25,562 nucleotides of DNA, from positions 1 through 25,562 of IMG/VR virus record IMGVR_UViG_3300021420_000114. One strand, given 5' to 3'. Origin of the DNA: a virus. The notes under the pieces are model-generated. The model searched no databases. It saw only the letters and a program-made list of their open reading frames with translations, and was not told the DNA's origin. Positions 6,592-12,291 of this stretch are shown here, in pieces. The translations under genes were made by a program, and so were the position numbers. Positions within the stretch are counted from its first letter, which is position 1. The number at the start of each line of letters is the position of its first letter.

Positions 6592-6811
6592 TTATGCGAT
6601 CCAAGCGTACTGCAAGAACCACACCGCACCGCAAGCGCAGGAAATTTTCTATCATGTCTGTCGCGTCACGCACCCGGACAACATCCCGAGCTACGCCTTC
6701 GGCGCAGTTATCGGAATGCTCGCTACGGAAATGAGCTACAGACCTGACGAGGCGCTCGTCGAACACCGGCCGCCTCTCCGACTCCCACCCGTCAAGAAGG
6801 ACACCGCATGA
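6476..6811 (+). CDS. hypothetical protein, 111 aa
   Basis: Starts MSKTFKFGDGNATNGQHGLHLDARRG. Later residues (LNYAIQAYCKNHTAPQAQEIFYHVCRVTHPDNIPSYAFGAVIGMLATEM) form a helical domain. The start is uncertain because an upstream in-frame ATG at 6425 exists; 6476 is preceded by AGGAAAG at a rather long distance. Overlaps the previous gene by 116 bases. Not recognised. Confidence 0.55.
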   Translation: MSKTFKFGDGNATNGQHGLHLDARRGLRRPAVWTRNDLNYAIQAYCKNHTAPQAQEIFYHVCRVTHPDNIPSYAFGAVIGMLATEMSYRPDEALVEHRPPLRLPPVKKDTA

Positions 6812-7233
6812 GCGACGCTATCCGCCTCCCCGTCTCGGCTTTCCGGCGCGCCCCGCCCGACATCCAAAAGATCAAGCGCGGCGGCACCGGCAAGATCAGC
6901 AACAGTGGCACGGCCGCCGGGCGTTTCCACAATCCGATCCGGCAGCTTCGTAGCCCGAAGGACGGCAAGCAAATCCCGTGGCGTCCGCGTGGCTCGGTCA
7001 TTTGGGACCCGACGCCGACGATCTTCATCAACCCGCACAAGCGCCGCCATCGCCATACCGTGCACGAACGGTTGATGGTGACTGCACCGCGTCCCGATCC
7101 GATCTACGCGCGCAGGCGGGCTCTCCATGCGCAGGGCTTGACCCGGCGTGAGGTTCGGGCGAGACTGGCGGTCGAACTAGCGGCCACCGAGGATTTCAGT
7201 GTCGGCCGGTATTTGTTCGGGGACCGCGCGTGA
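6808..7233 (+). CDS. basic hypothetical protein, 141 aa
   Basis: ATGA overlap start. Very basic and Pro-rich in the middle (RFHNPIRQLRSPKDGKQIPWRPRG, NPHKRRHRHTVHERL). The C-terminal third (DPIYARRRALHAQGLTRREVRARLAVE) looks like a helix-turn-helix, with GLTRREVRARL in the recognition position. DNA binding is plausible but is my inference. Followed by a GTGA overlap with the next gene. Confidence 0.6.
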   Translation: MSDAIRLPVSAFRRAPPDIQKIKRGGTGKISNSGTAAGRFHNPIRQLRSPKDGKQIPWRPRGSVIWDPTPTIFINPHKRRHRHTVHERLMVTAPRPDPIYARRRALHAQGLTRREVRARLAVELAATEDFSVGRYLFGDRA

Positions 7234-7610
7234 GCGAGCTTGAAAACCAGTTGCGCCGACTCGCCGCGAATGGCGAGTTGACCTACCTCTCGATCATCCC
7301 CGTCGTCGGTAAAGGCTATGACGGCGGCAACACGGTCTTCGCGGCGCAGGTATCTCCCGCGTCGCGTTTCGGGCACAGCGAGGGCCGCGATCCCGATCCG
7401 GTCGCGGCGATCTTGAAAGCCATCGCGGGACTGCCCAAGTCATTCGTGAAGGAACCGAAGCCCGAGCGACGCGTGACCGTCAGCGAGCGCATCATGACCG
7501 GGCAGAAAGTGCGACCGGGAGACGGCCCCGGAATTCTCGCCACCGAATTCGGTGGCAAGGACGCGACACAGGACATCGACCGATCAGATAAAGAGCCATG
7601 GGACGAGTAA
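7230..7610 (+). CDS. hypothetical protein, 126 aa
   Basis: GTG start overlapping the previous TGA. Contains LTYLSIIPVVGKGYDGGNTVFAAQVSPASRFGHSEGRDPDPVAAILKAIAGLP: strand, strand, acidic turn, helix. This layout resembles small phage proteins built as a beta-hairpin followed by one helix. The C-terminal 50 residues are polar and probably disordered. No function known. Confidence 0.6.
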   Translation: MSELENQLRRLAANGELTYLSIIPVVGKGYDGGNTVFAAQVSPASRFGHSEGRDPDPVAAILKAIAGLPKSFVKEPKPERRVTVSERIMTGQKVRPGDGPGILATEFGGKDATQDIDRSDKEPWDE

Positions 7611-7954
7611 TAGAAAAAATTTGGGGCACGACGGAGCCGCTTGTCGTCACGCCGATGTTTGAAATGCACCGGCTGCGCATCAAGCCGAACCATCGGTGCT
7701 CGTTCCACGTTCACAGGTTCAAGCACAACGCGTTCTATGTGCTCGACGGCTCGCTTTATATCGACCACGCGGACTCGGACTTCGAGCCGCACGCGGAGCC
7801 GACATTGATTTGGGCCGATCAAGTGTTCGTGGTGCCGCCGGGACTGCACCACCAATTTCGCACCGGCATCGCGCCGTGTGTCGCGCTCGAAATGTATTTC
7901 ACCGAGCCGTTGAGTGAGGATATCATTCGGCGCAACGTAGGAGGGTCTGTGTGA
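7598..7954 (+). CDS. cupin-domain protein, 118 aa
   Basis: Single cupin barrel of the mannose-6-phosphate-isomerase C-terminal type. Motif 1 is around residues 28-52: IKPNHRCSFHVHRFKHNAFYVLDGSLYI, with H37 and H39 as metal ligands. Motif 2 is around residues 74-90: DQVFVVPPGLHHQF, with H84/H85. The usual motif-1 glutamate is not evident (N44 is near its place), so catalysis could be altered or absent. Cupins of this kind bind small molecules or sugars. Possible roles include modification of a phage surface component or of a host metabolite; the context does not decide. Confidence 0.75.
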   Translation: MGRVIEKIWGTTEPLVVTPMFEMHRLRIKPNHRCSFHVHRFKHNAFYVLDGSLYIDHADSDFEPHAEPTLIWADQVFVVPPGLHHQFRTGIAPCVALEMYFTEPLSEDIIRRNVGGSV

Positions 7955-8142
7955 TGGGATTTTTCAGGGACTTTCGCCGCGCATGGAGCGAGGACACGTC
8001 GCTGTCAAACGCGCGTGCCAAGAACCGCATCGCCGATTTCCGCAAGGAAGGGCGCAAGCGCCCGCGCTCGTTGATGGAGGGCATGGGGACGCCCTACGGC
8101 CGCTTCGACCTGTGCTATGGGGAGGATGACGACGATGAGTAG
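7954..8142 (+). CDS. hypothetical protein, 62 aa
   Basis: ATG 7954 is eight bases after GGAGGG (7940-7945); GTG 7951 in the same frame is an alternative. Basic N-terminus (MGFFRDFRRAWSED, FRKEGRKRPRS) and acidic C-terminus (GEDDDDE). No family recognised. Confidence 0.5.
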   Translation: MGFFRDFRRAWSEDTSLSNARAKNRIADFRKEGRKRPRSLMEGMGTPYGRFDLCYGEDDDDE

Positions 8143-8305
8143 ATGGACCTGCATCCTAGGCTCGGAATGCCACTGCGTTCGCGAGCACGGCGAGGTTGAT
8201 CAGTTCTGTGTCAACTCTCGGCGCATGGAGAAACGCAGAGGAGACAACGATGAGGAAGCGGCTCAAGAAGAAAAAGCGGTCATGCCCGCTTTGCAAACCG
8301 CATAA
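8135..8305 (+). CDS. Cys/His-rich mini-protein, 56 aa
   Basis: Starts ten bases after GGGAGG (8120-8125). Residues C6, C12, H13, C14, H18 and C25 (MSRWTCILGSECHCVREHGEVDQFC) make a likely zinc-binding knuckle, and the rest is a charged tail. It overlaps the following gene by 56 bases, so the tail beyond about residue 38 may be under the constraint of the other frame. Confidence 0.45.
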   Translation: MSRWTCILGSECHCVREHGEVDQFCVNSRRMEKRRGDNDEEAAQEEKAVMPALQTA

Positions 8306-8390
8306 GATGCGGGGCGAGAACCGTTGGAGCGCCAAAGAGCGCGACCAACTCGCACGCGACGAACGCCAGATGAGGGAAGCGCGCCCGTGA
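8250..8390 (+). CDS. MRKRLKKKKRSCPLC-type small phage protein, 46 aa
   Basis: Shine-Dalgarno AGAGGAGA lies just upstream. The sequence MRKRLKKKKRSCPLCKPHKM followed by RGENRWSAKERDQLARDERQ has a very basic start, a CxxC with a nearby His, and an acidic/basic helix. From memory, short proteins of this pattern recur in many phage and actinobacterial or proteobacterial genomes without known function. Nucleic-acid binding is likely from charge. Confidence 0.6.
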   Translation: MRKRLKKKKRSCPLCKPHKMRGENRWSAKERDQLARDERQMREARP

Positions 8391-8617
8391 TAACGCACTA
8401 TTTGATTACGGACGCCACTGCGGCGGAGCTTGAAACGCGCACCGGATTGCGGGGCCACGATACGCCGCTCGGCGTTCTCGTGGAGAAGCCCAAACCTTTC
8501 CGACTTGATGTCGAGCTTGAAAAACTAGACCGCGCTCTGCATCCGCGCCTATGTACTTGTGGTCGGTTTGCGATTATTCACCAACCAAACTGTCCCGCGT
8601 GGCTGGCGATCACCTAA
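8387..8617 (+). CDS. hypothetical protein with CxC...H...C site, 76 aa
   Basis: GTG start in a GTGA overlap. N-terminal strand-helix (THYLITDATAAELETRTG) and a C-terminal putative metal knuckle (LHPRLCTCGRFAIIHQPNCPAW). The CTCG and HQPNC residues could hold zinc. Family unknown. Confidence 0.55.
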   Translation: MITHYLITDATAAELETRTGLRGHDTPLGVLVEKPKPFRLDVELEKLDRALHPRLCTCGRFAIIHQPNCPAWLAIT

Positions 8618-8944
8618 ATGGCCGCCCCCACGGAACGCCAACGCTACCTCATGCAGTTCGCTGGTCCGCAGACGCATATCAAAGCGGACAAGCCGCATTC
8701 ATTCTGGATGTTGTCGGCTTGCGGTACGAGCAATCTTATTCGGGCATACGAGTACATGCGGGACGCCGCCGACCGAATTCCGAGTCGCCGCGAGCTAGAC
8801 GCGATGATTGCCGCAGGATGGATCGAGCTAAGACGCGACGACGATCATTGGACCGAGGACACGAGGACTGGTAAGCGCGCATATGGGCACCGTATTTGGC
8901 TCACCGAAGCCGGAAAAATTGCTCGCGACGGACTTTCAGTTTAA
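8618..8944 (+). CDS. winged-helix-like hypothetical protein, 108 aa
   Basis: Begins directly after the previous stop. The C-terminal half (SRRELDAMIAAGWIELRRDDDHWTEDTRTGKRAYGHRIWLTEAGKIARDGLSV) has the helix, beta-wing, 'LTEAGK' ending seen in MarR/wHTH proteins, although the recognition helix is short. DNA binding is a reasonable guess. It is the last gene before a 181-base regulatory gap. Confidence 0.5.
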   Translation: MAAPTERQRYLMQFAGPQTHIKADKPHSFWMLSACGTSNLIRAYEYMRDAADRIPSRRELDAMIAAGWIELRRDDDHWTEDTRTGKRAYGHRIWLTEAGKIARDGLSV

Positions 8945-9030
8945 CTACGATCAAATTTTATTTCTTCAATCCGTGCCGTCGAAAATCTCGGCTAAGTCAT
9001 TGACGAACACAATTGAGCAACAAGTCGCGT

Positions 9031-9059
9031 TCGACATCAATCTTGAAACATGCTATATT
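9031..9059 (+). promoter_or_regulatory. strong sigma70 promoter with extended -10
   Basis: TCGACA (9031-9036), exactly 17 bases, TATATT (9054-9059), with TG one base before the -10 (TGC-TATATT). Five of six matches in each hexamer make it the best host-type promoter in the window. The surrounding gap (8945-9125) is distinctly AT-richer than the genes. Confidence 0.65.
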
Positions 9060-9065
9060 AGTTTC

Positions 9066-9111
9066 ACGATCAAACAAAGATCGTTCGGCGGGTGACGCCG
9101 AGTTGTTTGAT
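9066..9111 (+). promoter_or_regulatory. structured leader with two competing hairpins
   Basis: Long stem: ATCAAACAA (9069-9077) pairs with TTGTTTGAT (9103-9111), enclosing CGGCG-GGTGA-CGCCG (9086-9100). Short stem: ACGATC (9066-9071) pairs with GATCGT (9079-9084). The two share bases and exclude each other. The long stem ends five bases before the GGAG that serves ATG 9126, so switching could alter translation. The +1 predicted from the promoter (about 9066) would place both stems in the mRNA leader. Confidence 0.5.
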
Positions 9112-9125
9112 AAGTGGAGAGCATG

Positions 9126-9710
9126 ATGACAACATACCGTGACATCAACGCGGTGTGGCCCACCCCCTATCCGGTGCCCACATCGCGTGAGGCGATCATC
9201 GGAGCGAAGCGGCTCATCCGCCGAGCACACCGACTCGCCATTGACGACGGCGCAGTTCCGAAATTCGCGAAGCTGCGACGGCGCAAGTTCAAGATCACGT
9301 CGGGGAATAGATACACTGAAATCCGATCCGGCGTGTGGTACGTGAACCCGAACCAAAACGGACATTGGGGCTGGCACCAAATCGTGCATGGCATATCCCA
9401 TTGGGCGCAGCGGCACTACTGGCCGCAAGCGGACGGGCACGGCGCGCTGCACGCGTGGCTTGAGAAAGAACTTGCGGAATATGCGATCAACAACTTCCTC
9501 GCCGGGCAACTCGGAAAAGCCACGCCCCCAAAGGTAGTCGATAAGATCGCAGTGCGTGCGGCGGCAGTTGCCGGGCGCATCAAGGCATGGGAAGCAAAAC
9601 GTCGGCGAGCGGACACAGCACTCCGCAAGCTGCGCAGACAGGAGCGGTACTATGAAAGACGAGTTGGACATCCCGGACTTCTTGGACCTTCGTATCCCGG
9701 AGAACCTTGA
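9126..9710 (+). CDS. His-rich putative metal-binding protein, 194 aa
   Basis: ATG 9126 is chosen over ATG 9123 because it stands at a better distance from GGAG (9116-9119). The core is WYVNPNQNGHWGWHQIVHGISHWAQRHYW, followed by HGALHAWLEKELAEYAINN. H84-x3-H88-x3-H92 and H105-x3-H109-x3-E113 would make a helical metal site similar to zinc peptidases. The first element is HQxxH, with Gln where a catalytic Glu would stand, so peptidase activity is doubtful. From memory, related phage proteins share this His pattern and are unannotated. The C-terminal tail is Arg-rich. Confidence 0.55.
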   Translation: MTTYRDINAVWPTPYPVPTSREAIIGAKRLIRRAHRLAIDDGAVPKFAKLRRRKFKITSGNRYTEIRSGVWYVNPNQNGHWGWHQIVHGISHWAQRHYWPQADGHGALHAWLEKELAEYAINNFLAGQLGKATPPKVVDKIAVRAAAVAGRIKAWEAKRRRADTALRKLRRQERYYERRVGHPGLLGPSYPGEP

Positions 9711-10005
9711 ACGATGGAAGCAGGCGCGCAAGGACTGGCGACCGTCCGGTCGCGCCGCGCGGGAAGCCGCGCCGAAGGTGGAGCGCGACTTCGAGGGCAA
9801 CGCACTACCGCGTAACATGGATGACTCGACGCGAGCCTTCCTCGCGTCGATTGAGAAGGCGCAACGCGACAAGGCCAAGGAAGCCGACGCCAAGAAAGAC
9901 GAACGCTTCCGCGTGCTCGCCGTGCAGCGGGCGGAGAAGGCCGCGATCAAGAAGGCCGCAAAGGAAGCATCCAAGGCATCCCGAGCGGCGTTTACCAAAG
10001 GCTAA
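9652..10005 (+). CDS. Lys/Ala-rich coiled-coil protein, 117 aa
   Basis: ATG 9652 is seven bases after GGAG, inside the previous gene (59-base overlap). Acidic start (MKDELDIPDFLDLRIPENLERWKQ) and a long Lys/Ala helix (EKAQRDKAKEADAKKDERFRVLAVQRAEKAAIKKAAKEASKASRA) that would form a coiled coil or bind nucleic acid. The opening is MKDEL, not the MKDAKGHGS tag. Its stop codon lies in the G(C)TAACC box of the next promoter. Confidence 0.6.
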   Translation: MKDELDIPDFLDLRIPENLERWKQARKDWRPSGRAAREAAPKVERDFEGNALPRNMDDSTRAFLASIEKAQRDKAKEADAKKDERFRVLAVQRAEKAAIKKAAKEASKASRAAFTKG

Positions 10006-10052
10006 CCACGACCGCCGATGCGGGTTGACCCGCTCGGCGGCCGTGCTATGTA
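10001..10052 (+). promoter_or_regulatory. GTTAACC-type promoter (GCTAACC variant) for the structured RNA
   Basis: GCTAACC (10001-10007), 17 bases, TTGACC (10025-10030), 16 bases, TATGTA (10047-10052), with TG before the -10 (TGC). Spacing is identical to the copies at 2760 and 14619. It reads into the 540-base region that has no protein gene, with a start predicted near 10059. Confidence 0.5.
10012..10040 (+). terminator. 12-bp hairpin overlapping the -35
   Basis: CCGCCGA (10012-10018) and GCGGG (10020-10024) pair with CCCGC (10029-10033) and TCGGCGG (10034-10040) around a TTGA loop, with one bulged T. It follows the stop of the Lys/Ala-rich gene by six bases, so it may end that transcript. 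The loop is the TTGA of the -35 hexamer, so it could also be a cruciform or operator site. No T-run follows. Confidence 0.45.
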
Positions 10053-10088
10053 TGCCCGGTCGAGAGCTTGTAGGGCTCCTGACTTTAG

Positions 10089-10250
10089 GCCGATGTAGCT
10101 CAACTGGCGTGGGCGCTTGCGGGGGTAATTGCCCGGGGGCGTTCCAGAGCGTCCCGACAAGAACCGAGTTGACAAAAGCGCGTGGCATGTCACGCCAGTC
10201 GAAAGTAGTAAGGTCGGATCAAGATACGGGTTCGAGTCCCGTCATTGGCA
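10089..10250 (+). ncRNA. tRNA-like domain with the anticodon arm replaced
   Basis: Acceptor strands GCCGATG (10089-10095) and CATTGGC (10243-10249) pair over 7 bp with one G-T wobble. TA follows, then a D-stem GCTC/GGGC (10098-10101, 10111-10114) around AACTGGCGT. The T-arm is canonical: ACGGG-TTCGAGT-CCCGT (10226-10242), then discriminator A. A normal anticodon arm plus variable loop would need about 22 bases; here 110 bases (10116-10225) carry several hairpins, closed by CTTG/CAAG. CCA is not encoded (GCC follows). It may be a tRNA mimic that attracts tRNA-processing enzymes, or a tRNA with an insertion. Confidence 0.45.
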
Positions 10251-10546
10251 GCCTACAAGGTAGCGGCGCAAATGCCGAGCAACTAACACGAGGCGTCTGT
10301 GCACGCCTACTCGACAACGACAGCTTCTCGTGGGGGGCTTTGCAAGCCACTCGCCGATCCGCAAGATGCAGCATAGCGGTCGGAGAAGATGGGAGTACGG
10401 GGAACGCGCGTTCCTTCGTCGCGAGCGCAAGCTCTAAGGCTCCCCGCACGAAAAGCTGTTGATCGAAAGCCGGGCGGCGCAAGACACCGGCACGTCAGTC
10501 GCGCTAACAAGCGAATATCGGCAAAGCGCCGACGCGGGAAAACGTG

Positions 10547-10600
10547 CCGGGGCGTAGCGTGGCAGGCGCAAGCCGAACGACCACTGTTGCGCCCGGTTTC
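10547..10600 (+). terminator. closing stem at the 3' end of the structured RNA
   Basis: CCGGGGCG (10547-10554) pairs with CGCCCGG (10590-10596) over 7 bp with one bulge, followed by TTTC. It encloses the GGC-GCAA-GCC hairpin. It may be the last domain of the RNA or a weak intrinsic terminator before the gene at 10616. Confidence 0.4.
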
Positions 10601-10615
10601 AAAATGGAGAGTGTC

Positions 10616-10810
10616 GTGCCTGATTGGTTGGCGTATCAAGGAACGATCTACGTCTCGCCGTTCGGTGAGACGATCCTGCGCTATACGAGCGGCACCCGCC
10701 GCTTGGGCTACGAGCGTATGCGGCAGCTTTTCTTCTCCCCGTTCGAGTCCGGTTGCGTCAATGAAGGCGGCTGGCGACGCGTGCGGAGGTTCCTTCATGG
10801 CGCGGCCTGA
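10616..10810 (+). CDS. hypothetical protein, 64 aa
   Basis: GTG 10616 lies six bases after GGAG (10606-10609); the in-frame ATG 10604 overlaps that ribosome site and is less likely. The protein MPDWLAYQGTIYVSPFGETILRYTSGTRRLGYERMRQLFF is beta-rich with basic residues and ends in RRVRRFLHGAA. No family recognised. Confidence 0.5.
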   Translation: MPDWLAYQGTIYVSPFGETILRYTSGTRRLGYERMRQLFFSPFESGCVNEGGWRRVRRFLHGAA

Positions 10811-10877
10811 CATGAGCCTGCGCGTTGAGGCGGATCAGTGGGCTGCGCTCTGCTATGACGGCTTAATCATCTGTTAA
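10797..10877 (+). CDS. mini-protein, 26 aa
   Basis: ATG 10797 stands seven bases after a full GGAGG (10785-10789) and overlaps the previous gene by 14 bases. The peptide MARPDMSLRVEADQWAALCYDGLIIC contains Trp and two Cys. The good ribosome site supports translation despite the size. The stop TAA lies inside the following GTTAACG box. Confidence 0.45.
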   Translation: MARPDMSLRVEADQWAALCYDGLIIC

Positions 10878-10922
10878 CGACGTTCGGAGTTCGGGCTTGG
10901 CCCCGGCGGAAAAGGGTATAGG
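10873..10922 (+). promoter_or_regulatory. GTTAACC-type phage promoter, leaderless arrangement
   Basis: GTTAACG (10873-10879), 17 bases, TTGGCC (10897-10902), then TATAGG (10917-10922), with a 14-base spacer, or TAGGAC (10919-10924) with 16. ATG 10931 is six to eight bases beyond the -10 with no Shine-Dalgarno, as at 1284. Confidence 0.45.
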
Positions 10923-10930
10923 ACTGCGCC

Positions 10931-11140
10931 ATGGTAGACACCGAGATTTCACACGAGGACCTTGCGACGGCGGCGCGCGTGATGCGGCTCATGAACGAGC
11001 GCGTCATTGCCCGGATGCAATCCGAGCAAGGTGCGGAGTGGGGCGTCGAGCCGCGCGGTACGCTCGACCCGGATCGGCGCGCCGCGCCGTGTGATCGGCG
11101 CGCCGAAGATCGTGTTACACCGGATCGGAGAGCCGCGTGA
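10931..11140 (+). CDS. hypothetical protein with DRRA repeats, 69 aa
   Basis: N-terminal helix (EISHEDLATAARVMRLMNERVIARMQSEQGAEWG) and a C-terminal tail with three DRRA-type repeats (DPDRRAAPCDRRAEDRVTPDRRAA). The repeats arise from GGATCGGCGCGCC-like units in the DNA, suggesting local duplication. No Shine-Dalgarno; probably a leaderless mRNA. Function unknown. Confidence 0.55.
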   Translation: MVDTEISHEDLATAARVMRLMNERVIARMQSEQGAEWGVEPRGTLDPDRRAAPCDRRAEDRVTPDRRAA

Positions 11141-11391
11141 GCAGCCCCTACATTGACGCCGACGAGGCCAGGGTCTACGAGCCGTACCACGGACAGGCCG
11201 GGTGGAAGCCGCCTTACGAACACGCGCAATGGCAGCGGTGGCGCGATCAAAACCCCGAGCGGGCCAGCAAAGGCTACGGGCCAACCGAGCGGCAGTGGAA
11301 AGCCGCCAAGTACCCGCGCATCAATTGGGGTATGGTGATCGCGGTCGGTTTCTTGATCGTGGTCTTCACCGCGCCGCTGTGGAGCAGATAA
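11137..11391 (+). CDS. tail-anchored membrane protein, 84 aa
   Basis: GTGA overlap start. The polar, Trp/Tyr-rich N-terminal 62 residues (HAQWQRWRDQNPERASKGYGPTERQWKAAKYP) precede one C-terminal membrane segment (INWGMVIAVGFLIVVFTAPLWSR). The topology suggests the bulk stays in the cytoplasm. Possibly a small inner-membrane phage protein; no family recognised. Confidence 0.6.
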   Translation: MSSPYIDADEARVYEPYHGQAGWKPPYEHAQWQRWRDQNPERASKGYGPTERQWKAAKYPRINWGMVIAVGFLIVVFTAPLWSR

Positions 11392-11585
11392 TGGTCACCA
11401 AAACAATCGACCGCGCGTACATCCTCACTGTCGATGAGGTGAAGCAGGCGTTGTGGGACTTCCTGAAAATGAAGCTCGATCAGCCGGTGCCGGATAAGCC
11501 GGAGCAAATCGAATTCACATGGAATGTCCCCGGCGAAGCCTTCGTCAAATTTTCCGAGTCCCAAGTTCTCAGGACGGGCAAATGA
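11391..11585 (+). CDS. hypothetical protein, 64 aa
   Basis: Start shares its A with the previous stop (TAATG). Sequence TVDEVKQALWDFLKMKLDQPVPDKPEQIEFTWNVPGEAFVKFSESQV reads as helix, strand, strand. Similar small alpha/beta proteins with 'EVKQAL..FL' openings are common in phage accessory regions. Unknown function. Confidence 0.6.
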   Translation: MVTKTIDRAYILTVDEVKQALWDFLKMKLDQPVPDKPEQIEFTWNVPGEAFVKFSESQVLRTGK

Positions 11586-11821
11586 AATTCCCGTCGCGCC
11601 GTCATCGCTCGCCTCGGGTTAGCACACGCAAATGCGTGCGTATCGTCGGACAGGGCGTCCCTCACAATTTCTCGAACGCTGACGCACATCGCATCGTCGT
11701 GATTGACAGCGACGGTGAGTATTGCTCGCGGTCGTTCTTCAAAGACTGGCGCAAGAGCTACCCGGAACATCCGGCGCGTTGCCGGATCAATTCGCAAGGA
11801 AGGATCGTCGCCGATGAGTGA
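11582..11821 (+). CDS. basic hypothetical protein, 79 aa
   Basis: ATGA overlap start. Arg/Ser-rich N-terminus (MKFPSRRHRSPRVSTRKC), then a strand pair (VRIVGQGVPHNFSNADAHRIVVIDSDGEYCSRSFFKDWRKSYP). The fold looks like a small beta domain with basic extension. Not recognised. Confidence 0.55.
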   Translation: MKFPSRRHRSPRVSTRKCVRIVGQGVPHNFSNADAHRIVVIDSDGEYCSRSFFKDWRKSYPEHPARCRINSQGRIVADE

Positions 11822-12176
11822 CCCGTTGACTCCCAAATGGTTTTGGTGGACGCATTGGGGTCTCGCCATCGGCTCCTCTCAACGCTACAAGCCGTCATGG
11901 TGGGAACGTCGCGCCTACATCGAGGGCTTGACCGATGCCGCACGCATTGTCGAGTCGCGCCGGTTCGCCGCCCACTACGGCAACGTGCCGCAGGATGACA
12001 ACGAGCTTCGCGCTCGCCGCAGCATGGGCCGCGAGTCGATCATCGAAATCCACAAGTACGTCACGAACTTTTTGGGGCTCCCCAATGACGGAAAGCAATT
12101 CGGACTCGACGACGACGACAGTGCTGTCACGCAAGGAACGGAAACTTTACGTCCTCGCGCTCAAGGGAATGAGTGA
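11814..12176 (+). CDS. hypothetical protein, 120 aa
   Basis: ATG overlaps the previous gene by eight bases. N-terminus is Trp-rich (LTPKWFWWTHWGLAIG, SWWERRAYIEGLTDAARIVES), then a helical region (IIEIHKYVTNFLGLP) and an acidic tail. Possibly a peripheral membrane protein. No family recognised. Confidence 0.6.
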   Translation: MSDPLTPKWFWWTHWGLAIGSSQRYKPSWWERRAYIEGLTDAARIVESRRFAAHYGNVPQDDNELRARRSMGRESIIEIHKYVTNFLGLPNDGKQFGLDDDDSAVTQGTETLRPRAQGNE

Positions 12177-12291
12177 CGACCAGTTGTTCGAGGTTTGGTC
12201 GCACGAATATAATGCTCGACACCCGGTCCACGTCGGGCTTATCATAGCTGAAATGGACTCCCGCTACGGCAACGAGGTTATAGCACTATGA
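12085..12291 (+). CDS. hypothetical protein, 68 aa, start uncertain
   Basis: ATG 12085 gives MTESNSDSTTTTVLSRKERKLYVLALKGMSDDQLFEVWSHEYNARHP with a 92-base overlap. ATG 12169, preceded by AAGGGA, would give only the last 40 residues with an eight-base overlap. The KERKLYVLALKGMSDDQLFEVW part reads like a genuine helical domain, which favours the longer form. No function known. Confidence 0.45.
   Translation: MTESNSDSTTTTVLSRKERKLYVLALKGMSDDQLFEVWSHEYNARHPVHVGLIIAEMDSRYGNEVIAL

Larger units (their letters stand above)
10059..10600 (+). ncRNA. large structured non-coding RNA candidate, about 540 nt
   Basis: No convincing protein frame or Shine-Dalgarno lies between 10006 and 10603. Instead there is a run of perfect hairpins. 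AGGCGT/ACGCCT is at 10291-10308 and GGCTT/AAGCC at 10336-10348. A bulged 8-bp stem is at 10354-10362/10376-10383 and GGAAC/GTTCC at 10401-10414. GAGC-GCAA-GCTC is at 10423-10434 and GCCGG/CCGGC at 10469-10491. TCGGC/GCCGA is at 10518-10532 and GGC-GCAA-GCC at 10565-10574. Two GNRA tetraloops, a tRNA-like element at the 5' end and an own promoter fit the class of giant ornate phage RNAs (GOLLD, ROOL), which often contain or neighbour tRNAs. I cannot assign it to a known family by eye. The 5' end is inferred from the promoter and the 3' end from the last stem plus TTTC. Confidence 0.55.

Noticed and set aside
8997-9998. 333-codon minus-strand frame
   Set aside because: Lies opposite two plus-strand genes with good ribosome sites and across the plus-strand promoter and leader; composition is that of an antisense shadow.
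10089-10250. tmRNA or group I intron-containing tRNA
   Set aside because: No peptide-tag frame with its stop, no GGGG-type tmRNA 5' end, and the insertion is far too short for a group I intron with its conserved P, Q, R and S elements.
10389-10877. Long protein frame through the structured-RNA region
   Set aside because: No ribosome site at its start and low similarity to protein-like composition; only its last 26 codons (10797-10877) have a Shine-Dalgarno and are kept as a mini-gene.
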